From positions 2,728,001-2,792,000 of the forward strand of contig OZ254082.1 of the NCBI GenBank assembly GCA_965267535.1: a stretch of 64,000 nt of DNA, given 5' to 3'. The notes under the pieces were generated by a model that had not been told where the DNA came from, made no database searches, and was given only the letters and a program-made list of their open reading frames with translations. This DNA is from CAXBNB01 sp965267535. Its GTDB lineage: Bacteria > Bacteroidota > Bacteroidia > Cytophagales > Cyclobacteriaceae. The stretch's first letter is position 1, and each line of letters begins with the position of its first letter. This document shows positions 24,153-33,522 of the stretch, piece after piece. The position numbers and the translations under genes were made by a program.

Positions 24153-27100
24153 TTATCTTTTCGTTATGGTAGCATCTGCATTCATAATTGTACTCGCTAC
24201 TACAGCATTAGCAGCCAGCTCCGATAAGTGTAGAGTACTATCTACCTGATATTCTCCGGTGCTGAGCCAGCCTTTTGCTTTCGTTATATCTTTATCAAAT
24301 TTCATCAATTGCTGCTCTCGCAGTTCCAGCAAAATCGAAAGTTCATCTTGCTGGGGCTTTCTTCCTGTTAACTTCACAAAGGCAGATTCTACTGCATTTT
24401 TTACATTCTGTTCCTTAGTCATTTGCTCTCCCAGCACTTTGGCCGCTTCTATATAAGTGGGGTCGTTGAGCAACACCAATGCCTGCAGAGGTGTATTGGT
24501 TTTTTGTCTCCTTACCGTACACTCACTGCGCTCGGGGGCATCAAATGAGGCCAATGTAGGATGTGGTACCGACCGTTTCCAAATCGTATACAAGCTCCTG
24601 CGGTAGAGTTTGTCGCCCGTATCAGGCGTATAGTTCTTGCTATTTATTTTCCACAAGCCTTCAGGCTGATAGGGTTTTACACTTTTTCCTCCTATGGTGT
24701 CTTTGAGCAGTCCACTGGCCATCAATGCATTATCTCTCAGCATTTCGCCAGTAAGTCGGGTGGCCGGCCCTCTGGCAAGCCACATATTTTCACCGTCTAC
24801 CTCTCTGAGGTTTTTGTCAGTAAATGAATCCTGCCTGTATGTAGCTGACATAACAATCAGTTTTTGCAGTGCTTTCACATCCCATCCCGACTTCATAAAA
24901 CGCAAAGCCAGCCAGTCGAGCAATTGAGGGTGAGATGGCAGCTCGCCCTGATTGCCAAAATCTTCCGTGGTTTTTACTAACCCACGACCAAAATAATGCT
25001 GCCAGTAGCGATTGACAGTTACCCGTGCAGTAAGCGGATGGTCGGGGTGCATCAACCACTGAGCCAGTCCCAATCTGTTTCTTGGCAAATCTTCCGGCAT
25101 GGGCATGATACTTTCCGGCGTGTTTGGAAATACTTCTTCGCCATAGGCGTTGTACAATCCTCTTTGGAGAATGTAGGCTTGTCTTGGCTCTGGCATTTCT
25201 TTCATCACCATCACTTCCTGGACTTTGTCTACACTATCAGCCAGGGCCATTCTTGCTTTTCTGACCACATTTAGCTCCTGCTTATACGGCTTGTGATCAT
25301 GATGGAGGTAGTAGCGCTTCCAGGCCTGTTTATCATCGCTTGTCCATTTCTCAATTGGGTCTTTAATTTTTTCTCTCAGAGCTTCATTGCTGTAAAGCTT
25401 CAACACCTCCGGTGCTGTCAATTCTCTACCAAATACCATTAAGTCATCTACGGTTGCTCCACCTATTCCTATGCCTCTCCAGCGTGCACCTATGCTCAAG
25501 CCGGGCTGTTTATTTTTTCCACGGTGGGGAAAATGAATATCCTTATATAGGTTGTCTACAGCTACTTCTGTAGCTACCTCTACTCCATCTACATACAGCC
25601 TGTATCCTGCGGCTGTACTCGAGCCATCATATGTTACCGTTAACATTACCCACTTATCACGAGGGATGTCACTTGCATATTCTATTATGGCATTGTCCGG
25701 CTTGGTATGAGCCATCAGCAGTTCGAGCCTGTTTTTGCGCAATGCCAGATGAAATCCTCTGAAATTATACAAAGCTGCCCCATCACCTTTGTGAAAAATA
25801 TTTCCATCTGTCAAATCTGCCGGTATGTTTACGGCAATACTCACAGAAAAAGGATCGCTACGCCTAAAAACCCCAACTTCACCGCAATCCATCCAGGCAT
25901 CCCCATTCAACAACAGGCCTTTTCCACGCTTTCCCGGACCAAATTCTGGAATTTCGTTTGGAGAAGACACCTGCTTCATCACTCCTTTTTGCCGGGGGTT
26001 GAGGCTGTTTACCAGTTGGTTGTTTTCGAAAGTAAAATGAGCCTGAATGCCTTTGGGATATTTTTGTCGAAGCAAATCTTTGTATGCCCCTGATGCCAAC
26101 CATGTACTGTAGCCAGTATCGGCTTCCCTGGCTATCCGATCAAGTTTGCTGCTTTTGTCTGCAACTTCATTTTTCAAAAACGCCAGTATTTCGTCCTGTT
26201 CATCGGTAGTCCACAGTATGGTAGGAACGGGCATGGCATGGTCAAACGATATTTGACCGGCTTCATTTACATTATTGAAAAAGCTATACATTTCAAAATA
26301 GCTTTTTTGAGAAATGGGATCATACTTATGATCGTGACACTTGGCGCATGCTACAGTTAGTCCCATAAAAGCCTGCCCTACTGTATTTACTCGATCTACT
26401 ACATATTCCACTCTGAATTCCTCATCGATTATACCTCCTTCCATATTTTGCTGATGTAGTCGATTGAATCCGGTAGCCAGCATTTGTTCTTTCGTAGGAT
26501 TGGGTAACAAATCGCCAGCCAGCTGCCAGGTCACAAACTGATCGTAGGGCATATTTTCGTTGAAGGCTTTGATTACCCAATCCCGCCAGGGGCTCATGTC
26601 GCGGTAGGCGTCAATACTGTAACCGTGTGTATCAGCAAAACGAGCCAGGTCCATCCAATCTACCGCCATGCGTTCGCCATAGTGCGGAGAGGTCAGCAAT
26701 CTATCGACCTGCTTTTCGTATGCATCGGGTGAGGTATCCTGAACAAAAGATGCTATTTCCTCCGGTGTGGGAGGCAAGCCCGTCAGGTCAAAAGTCAGTC
26801 TCCTCAAGAGCATCTCTTTGGAAGCTTCTTCTGCAGGAGATAGGCCTTTAGTCTCCAGCATCTTTAAGACAAAATTATCAATTGGATTGTTTACTTTCTC
26901 CTTTTCATTTACCTCTGGTGGAGTCACCTCCTGCGGTTTTATAAAAGCCCAGTGAGGTTTATACTCTGCTCCGTCTTCTATCCATTTTACCAATACAGCT
27001 TTCTCGTATGGTGTCAGCACCAGGTTCGATTCCGGTGTAGGCATGATGTATTTAGGGTCGTGAGACAGGATCCGCTGCACGGCTTCACTGCTCGAAGGCT

Positions 27101-27377
27101 TGCCGGGTACTATAGCATGTTTACCGGGATTGTTTACCAGTTCTGCATACGCCTTTTCTGCTACATCCAGTTGCAGGTCGGCCTGTTGCTTGGCCTTGTC
27201 CGGACCGTGGCACAAAAAGCACTTATCCGACAATATCGGTTTTACATGAACATTGAAATCCAATGCCTGTGGTAGTTTATCGTAAGCCTCCGACACATCG
27301 TCTGGCAACTGCGGACCACAAGACACCATCACTAACCCAATAATCAGAAAACGAATTAATTTAATATTCATAAACAA
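24153..27377 (-). CDS. PSCyt1-PSCyt2-LamG-PSD1 (DUF1549/DUF1553) lipoprotein
   Basis: A 1,074-residue surface or periplasmic protein. Lipobox Cys20 (VMVSC). A planctomycete-type cytochrome c domain has heme motif CFLCHGPD (Cys53, Cys56, His57). DUF1549 follows (about 165-370, including RLTFDLTGLPPTPEEI and a second CAKCHDHKYDPIS motif), then a LamG domain (about 455-625), and DUF1553 (about 740-1000, NRLGLAQWLMHPDHPLTARVTVNRYWQHYFG and TPLQALVLLNDPTYIEAA). A redox role with carbohydrate binding is inferred. It is transcribed with the DUF1501 gene. Next to it, divergently, is the AraC regulator and then GH92. Confidence 0.93.
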   Translation of the reverse strand: MFMNIKLIRFLIIGLVMVSCGPQLPDDVSEAYDKLPQALDFNVHVKPILSDKCFLCHGPDKAKQQADLQLDVAEKAYAELVNNPGKHAIVPGKPSSSEAVQRILSHDPKYIMPTPESNLVLTPYEKAVLVKWIEDGAEYKPHWAFIKPQEVTPPEVNEKEKVNNPIDNFVLKMLETKGLSPAEEASKEMLLRRLTFDLTGLPPTPEEIASFVQDTSPDAYEKQVDRLLTSPHYGERMAVDWMDLARFADTHGYSIDAYRDMSPWRDWVIKAFNENMPYDQFVTWQLAGDLLPNPTKEQMLATGFNRLHQQNMEGGIIDEEFRVEYVVDRVNTVGQAFMGLTVACAKCHDHKYDPISQKSYFEMYSFFNNVNEAGQISFDHAMPVPTILWTTDEQDEILAFLKNEVADKSSKLDRIAREADTGYSTWLASGAYKDLLRQKYPKGIQAHFTFENNQLVNSLNPRQKGVMKQVSSPNEIPEFGPGKRGKGLLLNGDAWMDCGEVGVFRRSDPFSVSIAVNIPADLTDGNIFHKGDGAALYNFRGFHLALRKNRLELLMAHTKPDNAIIEYASDIPRDKWVMLTVTYDGSSTAAGYRLYVDGVEVATEVAVDNLYKDIHFPHRGKNKQPGLSIGARWRGIGIGGATVDDLMVFGRELTAPEVLKLYSNEALREKIKDPIEKWTSDDKQAWKRYYLHHDHKPYKQELNVVRKARMALADSVDKVQEVMVMKEMPEPRQAYILQRGLYNAYGEEVFPNTPESIMPMPEDLPRNRLGLAQWLMHPDHPLTARVTVNRYWQHYFGRGLVKTTEDFGNQGELPSHPQLLDWLALRFMKSGWDVKALQKLIVMSATYRQDSFTDKNLREVDGENMWLARGPATRLTGEMLRDNALMASGLLKDTIGGKSVKPYQPEGLWKINSKNYTPDTGDKLYRRSLYTIWKRSVPHPTLASFDAPERSECTVRRQKTNTPLQALVLLNDPTYIEAAKVLGEQMTKEQNVKNAVESAFVKLTGRKPQQDELSILLELREQQLMKFDKDITKAKGWLSTGEYQVDSTLHLSELAANAVVASTIMNADATITKR

Positions 27378-27554
27378 CAGTATAGAAGAATAATAGGTGT
27401 AAAAGTAATTTCAACGTAAGCTGAAGGAATGGATTTTTCATTCAAACTGATAGATAAATCATCCCTTTCAACGCAACGCTGTACACTCTGCTTATTTCAT
27501 AAAGCTTTTCAAAGAAAGCAAACTAAAAGCAGCACATCTTATCCTAATCGGCTT

Positions 27555-27562
27555 TATTTTTG
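27555..27562 (+). promoter_or_regulatory. Probable -7 promoter element of the AraC-family gene
   Basis: TATTTTTG matches TAnnTTTG exactly and lies 58 bases before the ATG at 27621. It lies inside the upstream extension of the longest frame, which argues against that longer start. Confidence 0.35.
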
Positions 27563-27620
27563 TACATATCCGACTTTTACAGCACAGCATCTTAAATCAC
27601 AACCTGTAGACCTCTCACTC

Positions 27621-28493
27621 ATGCATCAATCACTCTTATCTCTGTCTCCTTCGCTGATCAACATGGGGTATGCCTGTCTTGACAAAAAGTGGAACTACGA
27701 CAATGTAATCAGTCCATTTACACGAATGTATTACATCACCAAGGGACATGCCCGGGTCTTTCACCACAACCTGGAGTTTGAATTAAAGCCCGATCACATC
27801 TACCTGATCCCCAGCTTTACCTATAGTCGATACAAATGTGATGCGTACATGGAGCAGTATTACATTAGTTTTTTCGAGAATGATCAAAGCACCCTATCCG
27901 TTTACAACCTCAAAAGTTTTGTGTATGAAAAAAAAGCAACTGATCTGGACAAGTTACATTTCGAAAGGCTCCTGCAAATCAACCCTAATCGTTCGTTAAT
28001 CAACAACGACCCTAAAGTTTATGACAATCTTCCCACTTTACTTTCTTACAAGGAACTCAACGACCAAATAAGTGCTGCCGCTTACATTGAAACACAGGGA
28101 TTGCTGCTCTCCTTGTTTTCACGGTTTATCACAGACAAACCTTTTTTAGCTCAAAGCGAATCCATTGCAGCACAAAAAATCACAGACAGCATCAAGTTTA
28201 TTCACAAAAACCTCCAACAAGAACTGTCTGTCGAGGCACTGGCAAAGGAAGCATGTATGAATACCGATTACTATTCCAGAGTATTTAAAAAACTCTTTGG
28301 CATCCGCCCTATTCAGTATATCCAAACCAAACGCATAGAAAGGGCACAACTGCTCCTGACTACTACTACCCAGAGTATACCGGAAATAGCACACAAATCC
28401 GGGCTACCCAATCTGTCTTATTTCTCCCGCCTTTTTAAGAAAGTAGTAAACAAAAGCCCCGCTGCATTTCGAAGAGAACACTGGAAACTCTAG
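27621..28493 (+). CDS. AraC-family transcriptional regulator
   Basis: A regulator of 290 residues from the ATG at 27621. The N-terminal half is a cupin-like effector domain (ISPFTRMYYITKGHARVFHHNLEFELKPDHIYLIPSF). The C-terminal 100 residues hold two helix-turn-helix motifs (LSVEALAKEACMNTDYYSRVFKK, then SIPEIAHKSGLPNLSYFSRLFKK), with PIQYIQTKRIERAQLLL between them. The longest frame starts at 27429, but its first 64 residues look like translated leader. It is placed between the cytochrome/DUF1501 pair and the GH92 gene, so it probably controls glycan genes nearby. Confidence 0.9.
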   Translation: MHQSLLSLSPSLINMGYACLDKKWNYDNVISPFTRMYYITKGHARVFHHNLEFELKPDHIYLIPSFTYSRYKCDAYMEQYYISFFENDQSTLSVYNLKSFVYEKKATDLDKLHFERLLQINPNRSLINNDPKVYDNLPTLLSYKELNDQISAAAYIETQGLLLSLFSRFITDKPFLAQSESIAAQKITDSIKFIHKNLQQELSVEALAKEACMNTDYYSRVFKKLFGIRPIQYIQTKRIERAQLLLTTTTQSIPEIAHKSGLPNLSYFSRLFKKVVNKSPAAFRREHWKL

Positions 28494-28524
28494 TACTTTC
28501 CTCAGCCAAAACCCCGAAACCTGT

Positions 28525-28532
28525 TATCTTCG
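28525..28532 (+). promoter_or_regulatory. Probable -7 promoter element of the GH92 gene
   Basis: TATCTTCG, preceded by T, 34 bases before the GH92 ATG. It is the same variant box as upstream of the GNAT operon. Confidence 0.3.
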
Positions 28533-28565
28533 CCACCTAAATGCAAACTAAAGCCTTTTTACACT

Positions 28566-30809
28566 ATGAAAAACACCATATTGACTATCCTTGCCCTCCT
28601 GCAACTGTCTATTGCCTCGGGTCAGGAAGCCATAGACTATGTAAATCCTTTTATCGGTAGCTCCAATTTTGGTGCAACTAACCCCGGAGCTGTAGCCCCA
28701 CAGGGCATGGTTTCTGTTGCCCCTTTTAACGTTACAGGATCTAAAGAAAACACATACGACAAAGATTCGCGCTGGTGGTCTACCCCGTATGCTTATGAAA
28801 ACGACTACTTCACCGGATTTTCTCACGTCAACCTAAGTGGAGTGGGCTGCCCCGAACTGGGCACCATTCTTCTGATGCCTACCACAGGCGAATTCAACGC
28901 TGACGTAACCCAATACGGCTCTATTCATACAGATGAAAAAGCTTCGCCGGGTTATTATTCCACTACCCTTTCCAAATACAATATAAAGGCTGAAGCAACA
29001 GCTACTCAAAGGACCGGACTTACCCGATTTACTTTTCCCGAAGGGCAATCTCATATAATGATCAACCTCGGGGATGCCCTCACCAACGAAGTAGGTGGCA
29101 GTATACGAATCGTAAACGATACTGAAATTGCCGGGTGGCGCACCACCGGAAGTTTTTGCTACAATGATGGCTCAGAAAGGCCGGTATATTTTGTTGCCCG
29201 GTTTAGTAAACCCATGAAAACTTCAGGTGTATGGAAGCAAATGCCAGAACTGGGTGTTGAGGCCAACTGGTCGGCTACCAGCGGCAAAATAAAATACTAC
29301 GACAATTATACTGCCCCCATGGCCGGCGATAAAGTTGGCGCGTGGTTTACCTTCGATACCAAAGAAGGAGAACAGATCATGGTAAAAATAGGCGTATCGT
29401 ATGTAAGCATAGCCAATGCGCGAGAAAACCTGGATGCTGAATTGTCCGGTTTTGATTTCGACAAAACACATGAGCAGGCAAGAAACCAATGGAGCCAGGC
29501 TCTCTCTAAAATCAAAGTAGAAGGTGGCTCAGAAGATCAAAAAACGATCTTTTATACAGCTCTCTACCACATCAACATTCACCCCAATGTAATAAGTGAT
29601 GTAAACGGCGAATACCCGATGATGGAATCTTATCAGACAGGAAGAGTATCCGGCCGTGAGCGGTATACGGTCTTTTCCCTGTGGGACACCTATCGCAATG
29701 TTCACCCTTTCCTTTCGCTGGTATATCCCCGCCAACAACTCGACATGGTAAACAGCCTGATAGACATGTATGACGAAAGTGGCTGGCTACCCAAATGGGA
29801 GCTCAACAGCAAGGAGACTCATGTGATGGAAGGAGACCCTTCTATTCCCGTGATTACCGATACTTATTTGCGTGGATTGACTGACTTCAACCATGAGAAG
29901 GCATACAAAGCCATGTACAAATCGGCAACTACTGCCGGAAAAGACAACAAGCTGCGCCCCGACATAGACGACTACCTGGCCAAAGGCTATGTACCCCTGC
30001 TGGAAGAATTTGACAACTCTGTATCGCATGCGCTGGAATACTATATAGCAGACTGGAATCTGGCTCAGTTTGCAAAAGCGCTAGGCAAAAAGGATGATTA
30101 CAAGCGTTTTCTCTCTCAATCTTTGCGCTACAAAGAATATTTTGACACTGAATACAATATCATCAGACCAAAACTGCCCAATGGCCAGTTTCTGACTCCT
30201 TTTGACCCAAAGCAAGGCGAAAACTTTGAACCATCTCCCGGCTTTCATGAGGGCAATGCCTGGCAATACACCTTGTATGTGCCACACGACATTCATGGTA
30301 TCAAGAAGCTCCTCGGAGGGAATAAAAAGTTTACACAAACCCTTCAGGGAATTTTTGACAACAAACACTTTGACATGGCCAATGAGCCGGACATCAACTA
30401 CCCTTACCTCTTCAACTATGTAAAAGGCGAAGAATGGCGCACGCAAAGACAAGTAAGAGCATTGATAGACTCCTACTACAAAAACAGCCCCGATGGCATA
30501 CCCGGCAATGACGACTGTGGAACATTATCGACTTGGGCTGTATTTAGTATGATTGGCATTTACCCGGTTTGCCCCGGCGACATGGACTTTGCCATAACGT
30601 CTCCTGTATTTGACAAGGTCACTATATCTCTGGACAACAACTACTATCCCGGTAGTACTCTGGAAATAAAAGTAAACAGAGAAAGTGAAAACGCTATCTA
30701 TATAGACAATATGAAGCGAAACGGGCAGACGTGGAAAAACTACTTCATTTCGCATCAGGAACTGGTAAAAGGAGGCACTCTTGAGTTTACTTTGTCCGAC
30801 AAGCCATAA
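28566..30809 (+). CDS. GH92-family alpha-mannosidase, secreted
   Basis: A calcium-dependent exo-acting alpha-mannosidase family that cleaves terminal mannose, for example from N-glycans. Signal peptide (about 1-20, ending ASGQ). The N-terminal sandwich domain starts with IDYVNPFIGSSNFGATNPGAV. Family motifs include YFTGFSHVNLSGVGCPELG, VFSLWDTYRNVHPFLSLVYP and the long block at 647-671 (GNDDCG, then TWAVFSMIGIYPV). The linkage preference cannot be read from the sequence. With 747 residues it is full length. It is downstream of the AraC gene in the same direction and followed by a strong terminator at 30832-30869. Confidence 0.95.
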   Translation: MKNTILTILALLQLSIASGQEAIDYVNPFIGSSNFGATNPGAVAPQGMVSVAPFNVTGSKENTYDKDSRWWSTPYAYENDYFTGFSHVNLSGVGCPELGTILLMPTTGEFNADVTQYGSIHTDEKASPGYYSTTLSKYNIKAEATATQRTGLTRFTFPEGQSHIMINLGDALTNEVGGSIRIVNDTEIAGWRTTGSFCYNDGSERPVYFVARFSKPMKTSGVWKQMPELGVEANWSATSGKIKYYDNYTAPMAGDKVGAWFTFDTKEGEQIMVKIGVSYVSIANARENLDAELSGFDFDKTHEQARNQWSQALSKIKVEGGSEDQKTIFYTALYHINIHPNVISDVNGEYPMMESYQTGRVSGRERYTVFSLWDTYRNVHPFLSLVYPRQQLDMVNSLIDMYDESGWLPKWELNSKETHVMEGDPSIPVITDTYLRGLTDFNHEKAYKAMYKSATTAGKDNKLRPDIDDYLAKGYVPLLEEFDNSVSHALEYYIADWNLAQFAKALGKKDDYKRFLSQSLRYKEYFDTEYNIIRPKLPNGQFLTPFDPKQGENFEPSPGFHEGNAWQYTLYVPHDIHGIKKLLGGNKKFTQTLQGIFDNKHFDMANEPDINYPYLFNYVKGEEWRTQRQVRALIDSYYKNSPDGIPGNDDCGTLSTWAVFSMIGIYPVCPGDMDFAITSPVFDKVTISLDNNYYPGSTLEIKVNRESENAIYIDNMKRNGQTWKNYFISHQELVKGGTLEFTLSDKP

Positions 30810-30831
30810 GAACAAACTACTTATCCACTCT

Positions 30832-30869
30832 AAAAGGCAGATGTAGCTCACTACATCTGCCTTTTACTT
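30832..30869 (+). terminator. Rho-independent terminator of the GH92 gene
   Basis: A perfect 15-bp stem (30832-30846 with 30851-30865), a 4-base loop CTCA, and a T-rich tail. Confidence 0.93.
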
Positions 30870-30930
30870 TTATTCAAAACAGCACTTTATAAACATCATT
30901 TTTACTATACTTGTCTACACGTACAGCATT

Positions 30931-30938
30931 TATATTTG
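30931..30938 (+). promoter_or_regulatory. Probable -7 promoter element of the phosphoesterase gene
   Basis: TATATTTG, an exact TAnnTTTG match, 12 bases before the ATG at 30951. TTG at 30911-30913 could be the -33 element, although the spacer (17) is short. Confidence 0.4.
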
Positions 30939-30950
30939 ACTAATAGTAAA

Positions 30951-32015
30951 ATGAAATACATACTTCTCTCTACAGCCCTTTTCCTTTCTTTTCTTAGTTA
31001 CGGCCAAAAATCTTTCTCACCTCCTGAATTGTCCGATCCCGACTCCTGGAGCATGATCATAGTACCCGATCCTCAATCTTATGTGAAGTTTAAAAGAAAC
31101 CAGGGTACTCTCAATTTAATGACAGGCTGGATCAGTGAAAACATCGACAAACTAAACATTGAAATGGTGCTGTGTACCGGGGATTTAGTAGAGCAAAACG
31201 AGCTGCTAGTACCGGATCGGGTAAACGGCAATCAGCCCAGTCGAGACCAATGGATAGCTGTTTCGCATGCATTCGGCCAACTCGACGGCAAAGTGCCTTA
31301 CATCCTTGCTGCTGGCAACCATGATTTTGGATATAAAAATATAGAGCATCGGCGATCTGCTTACGATCATTACTTTCCTGCCCATAAAAACCTGTTGAAT
31401 GAAAGGTTACTCACAGAAGCAGGTAAAAATATCAGCGGCAAACCAACATTGGAGAATGCTGCCTATTCGTTTACTTCTCCTCACGGTAGAAAATTTTTGT
31501 TTATGAATCTGGAGTTTGCCCCCAGAGATACCATTTTGCATTGGGCTAATAAAGTCGTAAACAAAAAACAATATAAAGATCATACGGTAGCCATACTCAC
31601 CCATTCTTACCTAAATGCAAAAAACGAGCACATCGAAAAGGAGAATTATCCTATTACGGATGGTAATTATGGTTTGGCCATTTGGGAAAAGCTGATAAAA
31701 CCATCTACCAATATTCAGCTCGTTTTTTCCGGACATATCGGTAGTGCAAATGATTTCAGGAAGCATGTAGCGTTTCGGACAGATCAAAACGCATCAGGCA
31801 AAAAAGTGAATCAGATGACATTTAATGCTCAAGCGATGGGTGGTGGATGGCACGGCAATGGTGGTGACGGCTGGATTCGCATTCTCGAGTTTTTGCCTGA
31901 CGGAAAAACCGTAAAAGTGCGCACCTACTCTCCCTTATTTGCCATATCTCCCAGCACCCAACACCTGGCCTGGAATAACGAACCTTACAATGAATTTACT
32001 TTTGTATTGGATTAA
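30951..32015 (+). CDS. Secreted calcineurin-like metallophosphoesterase
   Basis: A two-metal phosphoesterase of the calcineurin fold, 354 residues from the ATG at 30951. A TTG five codons upstream is possible but lies on the promoter box. Signal peptide ends at SYGQ. Metal-binding motifs in order: VPDPQSY (first Asp), CTGDLVEQN (GD), AAGNHDFGY (GNHD), LTHSYL (His) and FSGHIGS (GHxxS variant of GHxH). The substrate is unknown. It has its own promoter and lies convergent with the NTF2-like gene, with only three bases between the stops. Confidence 0.88.
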   Translation: MKYILLSTALFLSFLSYGQKSFSPPELSDPDSWSMIIVPDPQSYVKFKRNQGTLNLMTGWISENIDKLNIEMVLCTGDLVEQNELLVPDRVNGNQPSRDQWIAVSHAFGQLDGKVPYILAAGNHDFGYKNIEHRRSAYDHYFPAHKNLLNERLLTEAGKNISGKPTLENAAYSFTSPHGRKFLFMNLEFAPRDTILHWANKVVNKKQYKDHTVAILTHSYLNAKNEHIEKENYPITDGNYGLAIWEKLIKPSTNIQLVFSGHIGSANDFRKHVAFRTDQNASGKKVNQMTFNAQAMGGGWHGNGGDGWIRILEFLPDGKTVKVRTYSPLFAISPSTQHLAWNNEPYNEFTFVLD

Positions 32016-32018
32016 AAA

Positions 32019-32429
32019 CTAAAGCCTACGATCTGTTTCTGCTATAGCCAGGTCATTGATGCTGGCATATCGCTTTTGCATAAGTCCGTTTTTGTCAAAT
32101 TCCCAGTTTTCATTGCCGTATGCTCTATACCATTGTCCTTCGGCTGTGTGATATTCGTACTCAAATCGCACAGCTATGCGGTTGCCGCTATGCGCCCAGT
32201 ATTCTTTTTTGAGCTTATAGTCCAGTTCTTTTTGCCATTTTGTGGTGAGAAAACGAACGATTTCTTCTCTACCATTTACAAACTCGTTTCGGTTGCGCCA
32301 CTCACTATCGGGCGTATATGCCAGTGAAACTTTTACCGGGTCTTTGCTATTCCAGGCATCCTCTGCCATTTGTATTTTTTGTTTTGCCGTTTCCTCAGTA
32401 AAAGGTGGCAATGGATGTTTTTGTTGCAT
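32019..32429 (-). CDS. NTF2-like DUF1348 family protein
   Basis: A cytoplasmic protein of 136 residues with the cone-like NTF2/SnoaL fold. The family blocks are AEDAWNSKDPVKVSLAYTPDSEWRNRNEFVNGREEIVRFL and AVRFEYEYHTAEGQWYRAYGNENWEFD. DUF1348 members have no defined reaction and often sit next to TetR or MarR regulators and redox enzymes. Here it starts one base after the TetR stop, so the two form an operon and the TetR protein probably controls this gene. Confidence 0.88.
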   Translation of the reverse strand: MQQKHPLPPFTEETAKQKIQMAEDAWNSKDPVKVSLAYTPDSEWRNRNEFVNGREEIVRFLTTKWQKELDYKLKKEYWAHSGNRIAVRFEYEYHTAEGQWYRAYGNENWEFDKNGLMQKRYASINDLAIAETDRRL

Positions 32430-32430
32430 T

Positions 32431-32973
32431 TTATTTTATTAGTTGTTTTACAATTGATTTAGCCTTTTGTACCGGCCAGTTATCTCTATACAGCTGACTC
32501 TCAATCATGGCACTTTCAAAAAGCATGTACACATGATCAGTATGCTGCCTGTTTTCCACATTTAGCAACCCCTCTATATACTCCCTCAAATCACTTTTAT
32601 GGTCTCTGATTATCCTTTGAATTTCTTTATGCTCGGCTGATATTTCAGAGAGCATATTCAAAAAACAACAGCCTCTGAAATTCTCTTTCTCATTCATGTA
32701 TTCAATAAAATCAAAACAAGCCATCAACTTTTCCAACTCCTTGCTATAGGCACTCACCCGATCCCTGAGTCCACCAAACCAGGCCGTATGGCGGGCATTT
32801 AAATATGCAATGGCCAGATTTTCTTTGGATTGAAAGTGCTCATAAAGACTTGCCTTTGCTACACCGGCCTCTTTTACTACCTGATTGATACCTGTTGAGT
32901 TAAAACCTTGACTATGAAACAACCTATGAGCAGTTTCCAATATTCGATCTCTTGGCTTTTGCTTTTCTGTCAT
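32431..32973 (-). CDS. TetR/AcrR-family transcriptional repressor
   Basis: A repressor of 180 residues from the ATG at 32973. The N-terminal helix-turn-helix is RILETAHRLFHSQGFNSTGINQVVKEAGVAKASLYEHFQSKENL. The C-terminal ligand domain includes FRGCCFLNMLSEI, with a Cys-Cys pair that could sense thiol-reactive compounds, an inference. A start six codons upstream at 32991 is possible. However, TACATTTG at 32985-32978 fits a -7 box only a few bases before the ATG, hinting at a leaderless or near-leaderless transcript. It precedes the DUF1348 gene in one operon. Confidence 0.9.
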   Translation of the reverse strand: MTEKQKPRDRILETAHRLFHSQGFNSTGINQVVKEAGVAKASLYEHFQSKENLAIAYLNARHTAWFGGLRDRVSAYSKELEKLMACFDFIEYMNEKENFRGCCFLNMLSEISAEHKEIQRIIRDHKSDLREYIEGLLNVENRQHTDHVYMLFESAMIESQLYRDNWPVQKAKSIVKQLIK

Positions 32974-32998
32974 ATTGCAAATGTACAACAAATTAAAT

Positions 32999-33022
32999 AA
33001 AACAGAACGGTCTGTCTGTTTT
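32999..33022. promoter_or_regulatory. Inverted repeat upstream of tetR, probable autoregulatory operator
   Basis: AAAACAGA (32999-33006) is the exact reverse complement of TCTGTTTT (33015-33022), with an 8-base centre containing ACGGTCTG. It lies where the -33 region of the tetR promoter would be, a usual place for TetR-family binding. Confidence 0.5.
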
Positions 33023-33035
33023 TAATATAAAACAT

Positions 33036-33065
33036 AAAAAAACCTGCTTGAACATCAAGCAGGTT
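33036..33065 (-). terminator. Rho-independent terminator of infC-rpmI-rplT
   Basis: AACCTGCTTGA (33041-33051) pairs with TCAAGCAGGTT (33055-33065). On the minus strand the hairpin runs into seven Ts. Confidence 0.93.
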
Positions 33066-33086
33066 TCATATATCTATAACCTAGTA

Positions 33087-33431
33087 TTATTTCAACTTAC
33101 CTACGACAGCTTTGAAAGCTTCGGGGTGGTTCATAGCCAAATCTGCCAATACCTTTCTGTTAAGGTCAATTTTAGCAGTTTTTAGTTTACCCATAAATTG
33201 TGAGTAAGAAAGGCCATGCTGTCTAGCACCAGCGTTGATCCTCTGGATCCACAATTTTCTAAACTCTCTTTTCTTGGCTTTTCTATCTCTGTAAGAGTAG
33301 TTTAAACCTTTTTCAACCGCATTTTTAGCTACGGTCCAAACATTTTTTCTTCTCCCGAAATAACCTTTGGCCAATTTCATGACCTTTTTTCTCCTGGCGC
33401 GGGATGCTACTGTGTTTACACTTCTTGGCAT
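33087..33431 (-). CDS. rplT: 50S ribosomal protein L20
   Basis: A primary 23S rRNA-binding protein needed early in large-subunit assembly. The 114 residues are full length, with the basic N-terminal helix (MPRSVNTVASRARRKKVMKLAKGYFGRRKN) and the conserved RKAKKREFRKLWIQRINAGARQHGLSYS block. It is the last gene of infC-rpmI-rplT, 91 bases after rpmI and just before the terminator. In some bacteria L20 represses this operon by binding its leader. No clear L20-mimic structure is visible here. Confidence 0.98.
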   Translation of the reverse strand: MPRSVNTVASRARRKKVMKLAKGYFGRRKNVWTVAKNAVEKGLNYSYRDRKAKKREFRKLWIQRINAGARQHGLSYSQFMGKLKTAKIDLNRKVLADLAMNHPEAFKAVVGKLK

Positions 33432-33522
33432 TTTGTTTTAGATTTTTTGATTATTGGCGGCTCAACTTTCGTCAGGCACTTATTACCAATCCTCTGGTGA
33501 ATAAAATAAACCGATCTTTTAA

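Noticed and set aside
27429..27620. N-terminal 64-residue extension of the AraC protein
   Set aside because: It overlaps a perfect -7 promoter box and does not resemble a cupin domain start.
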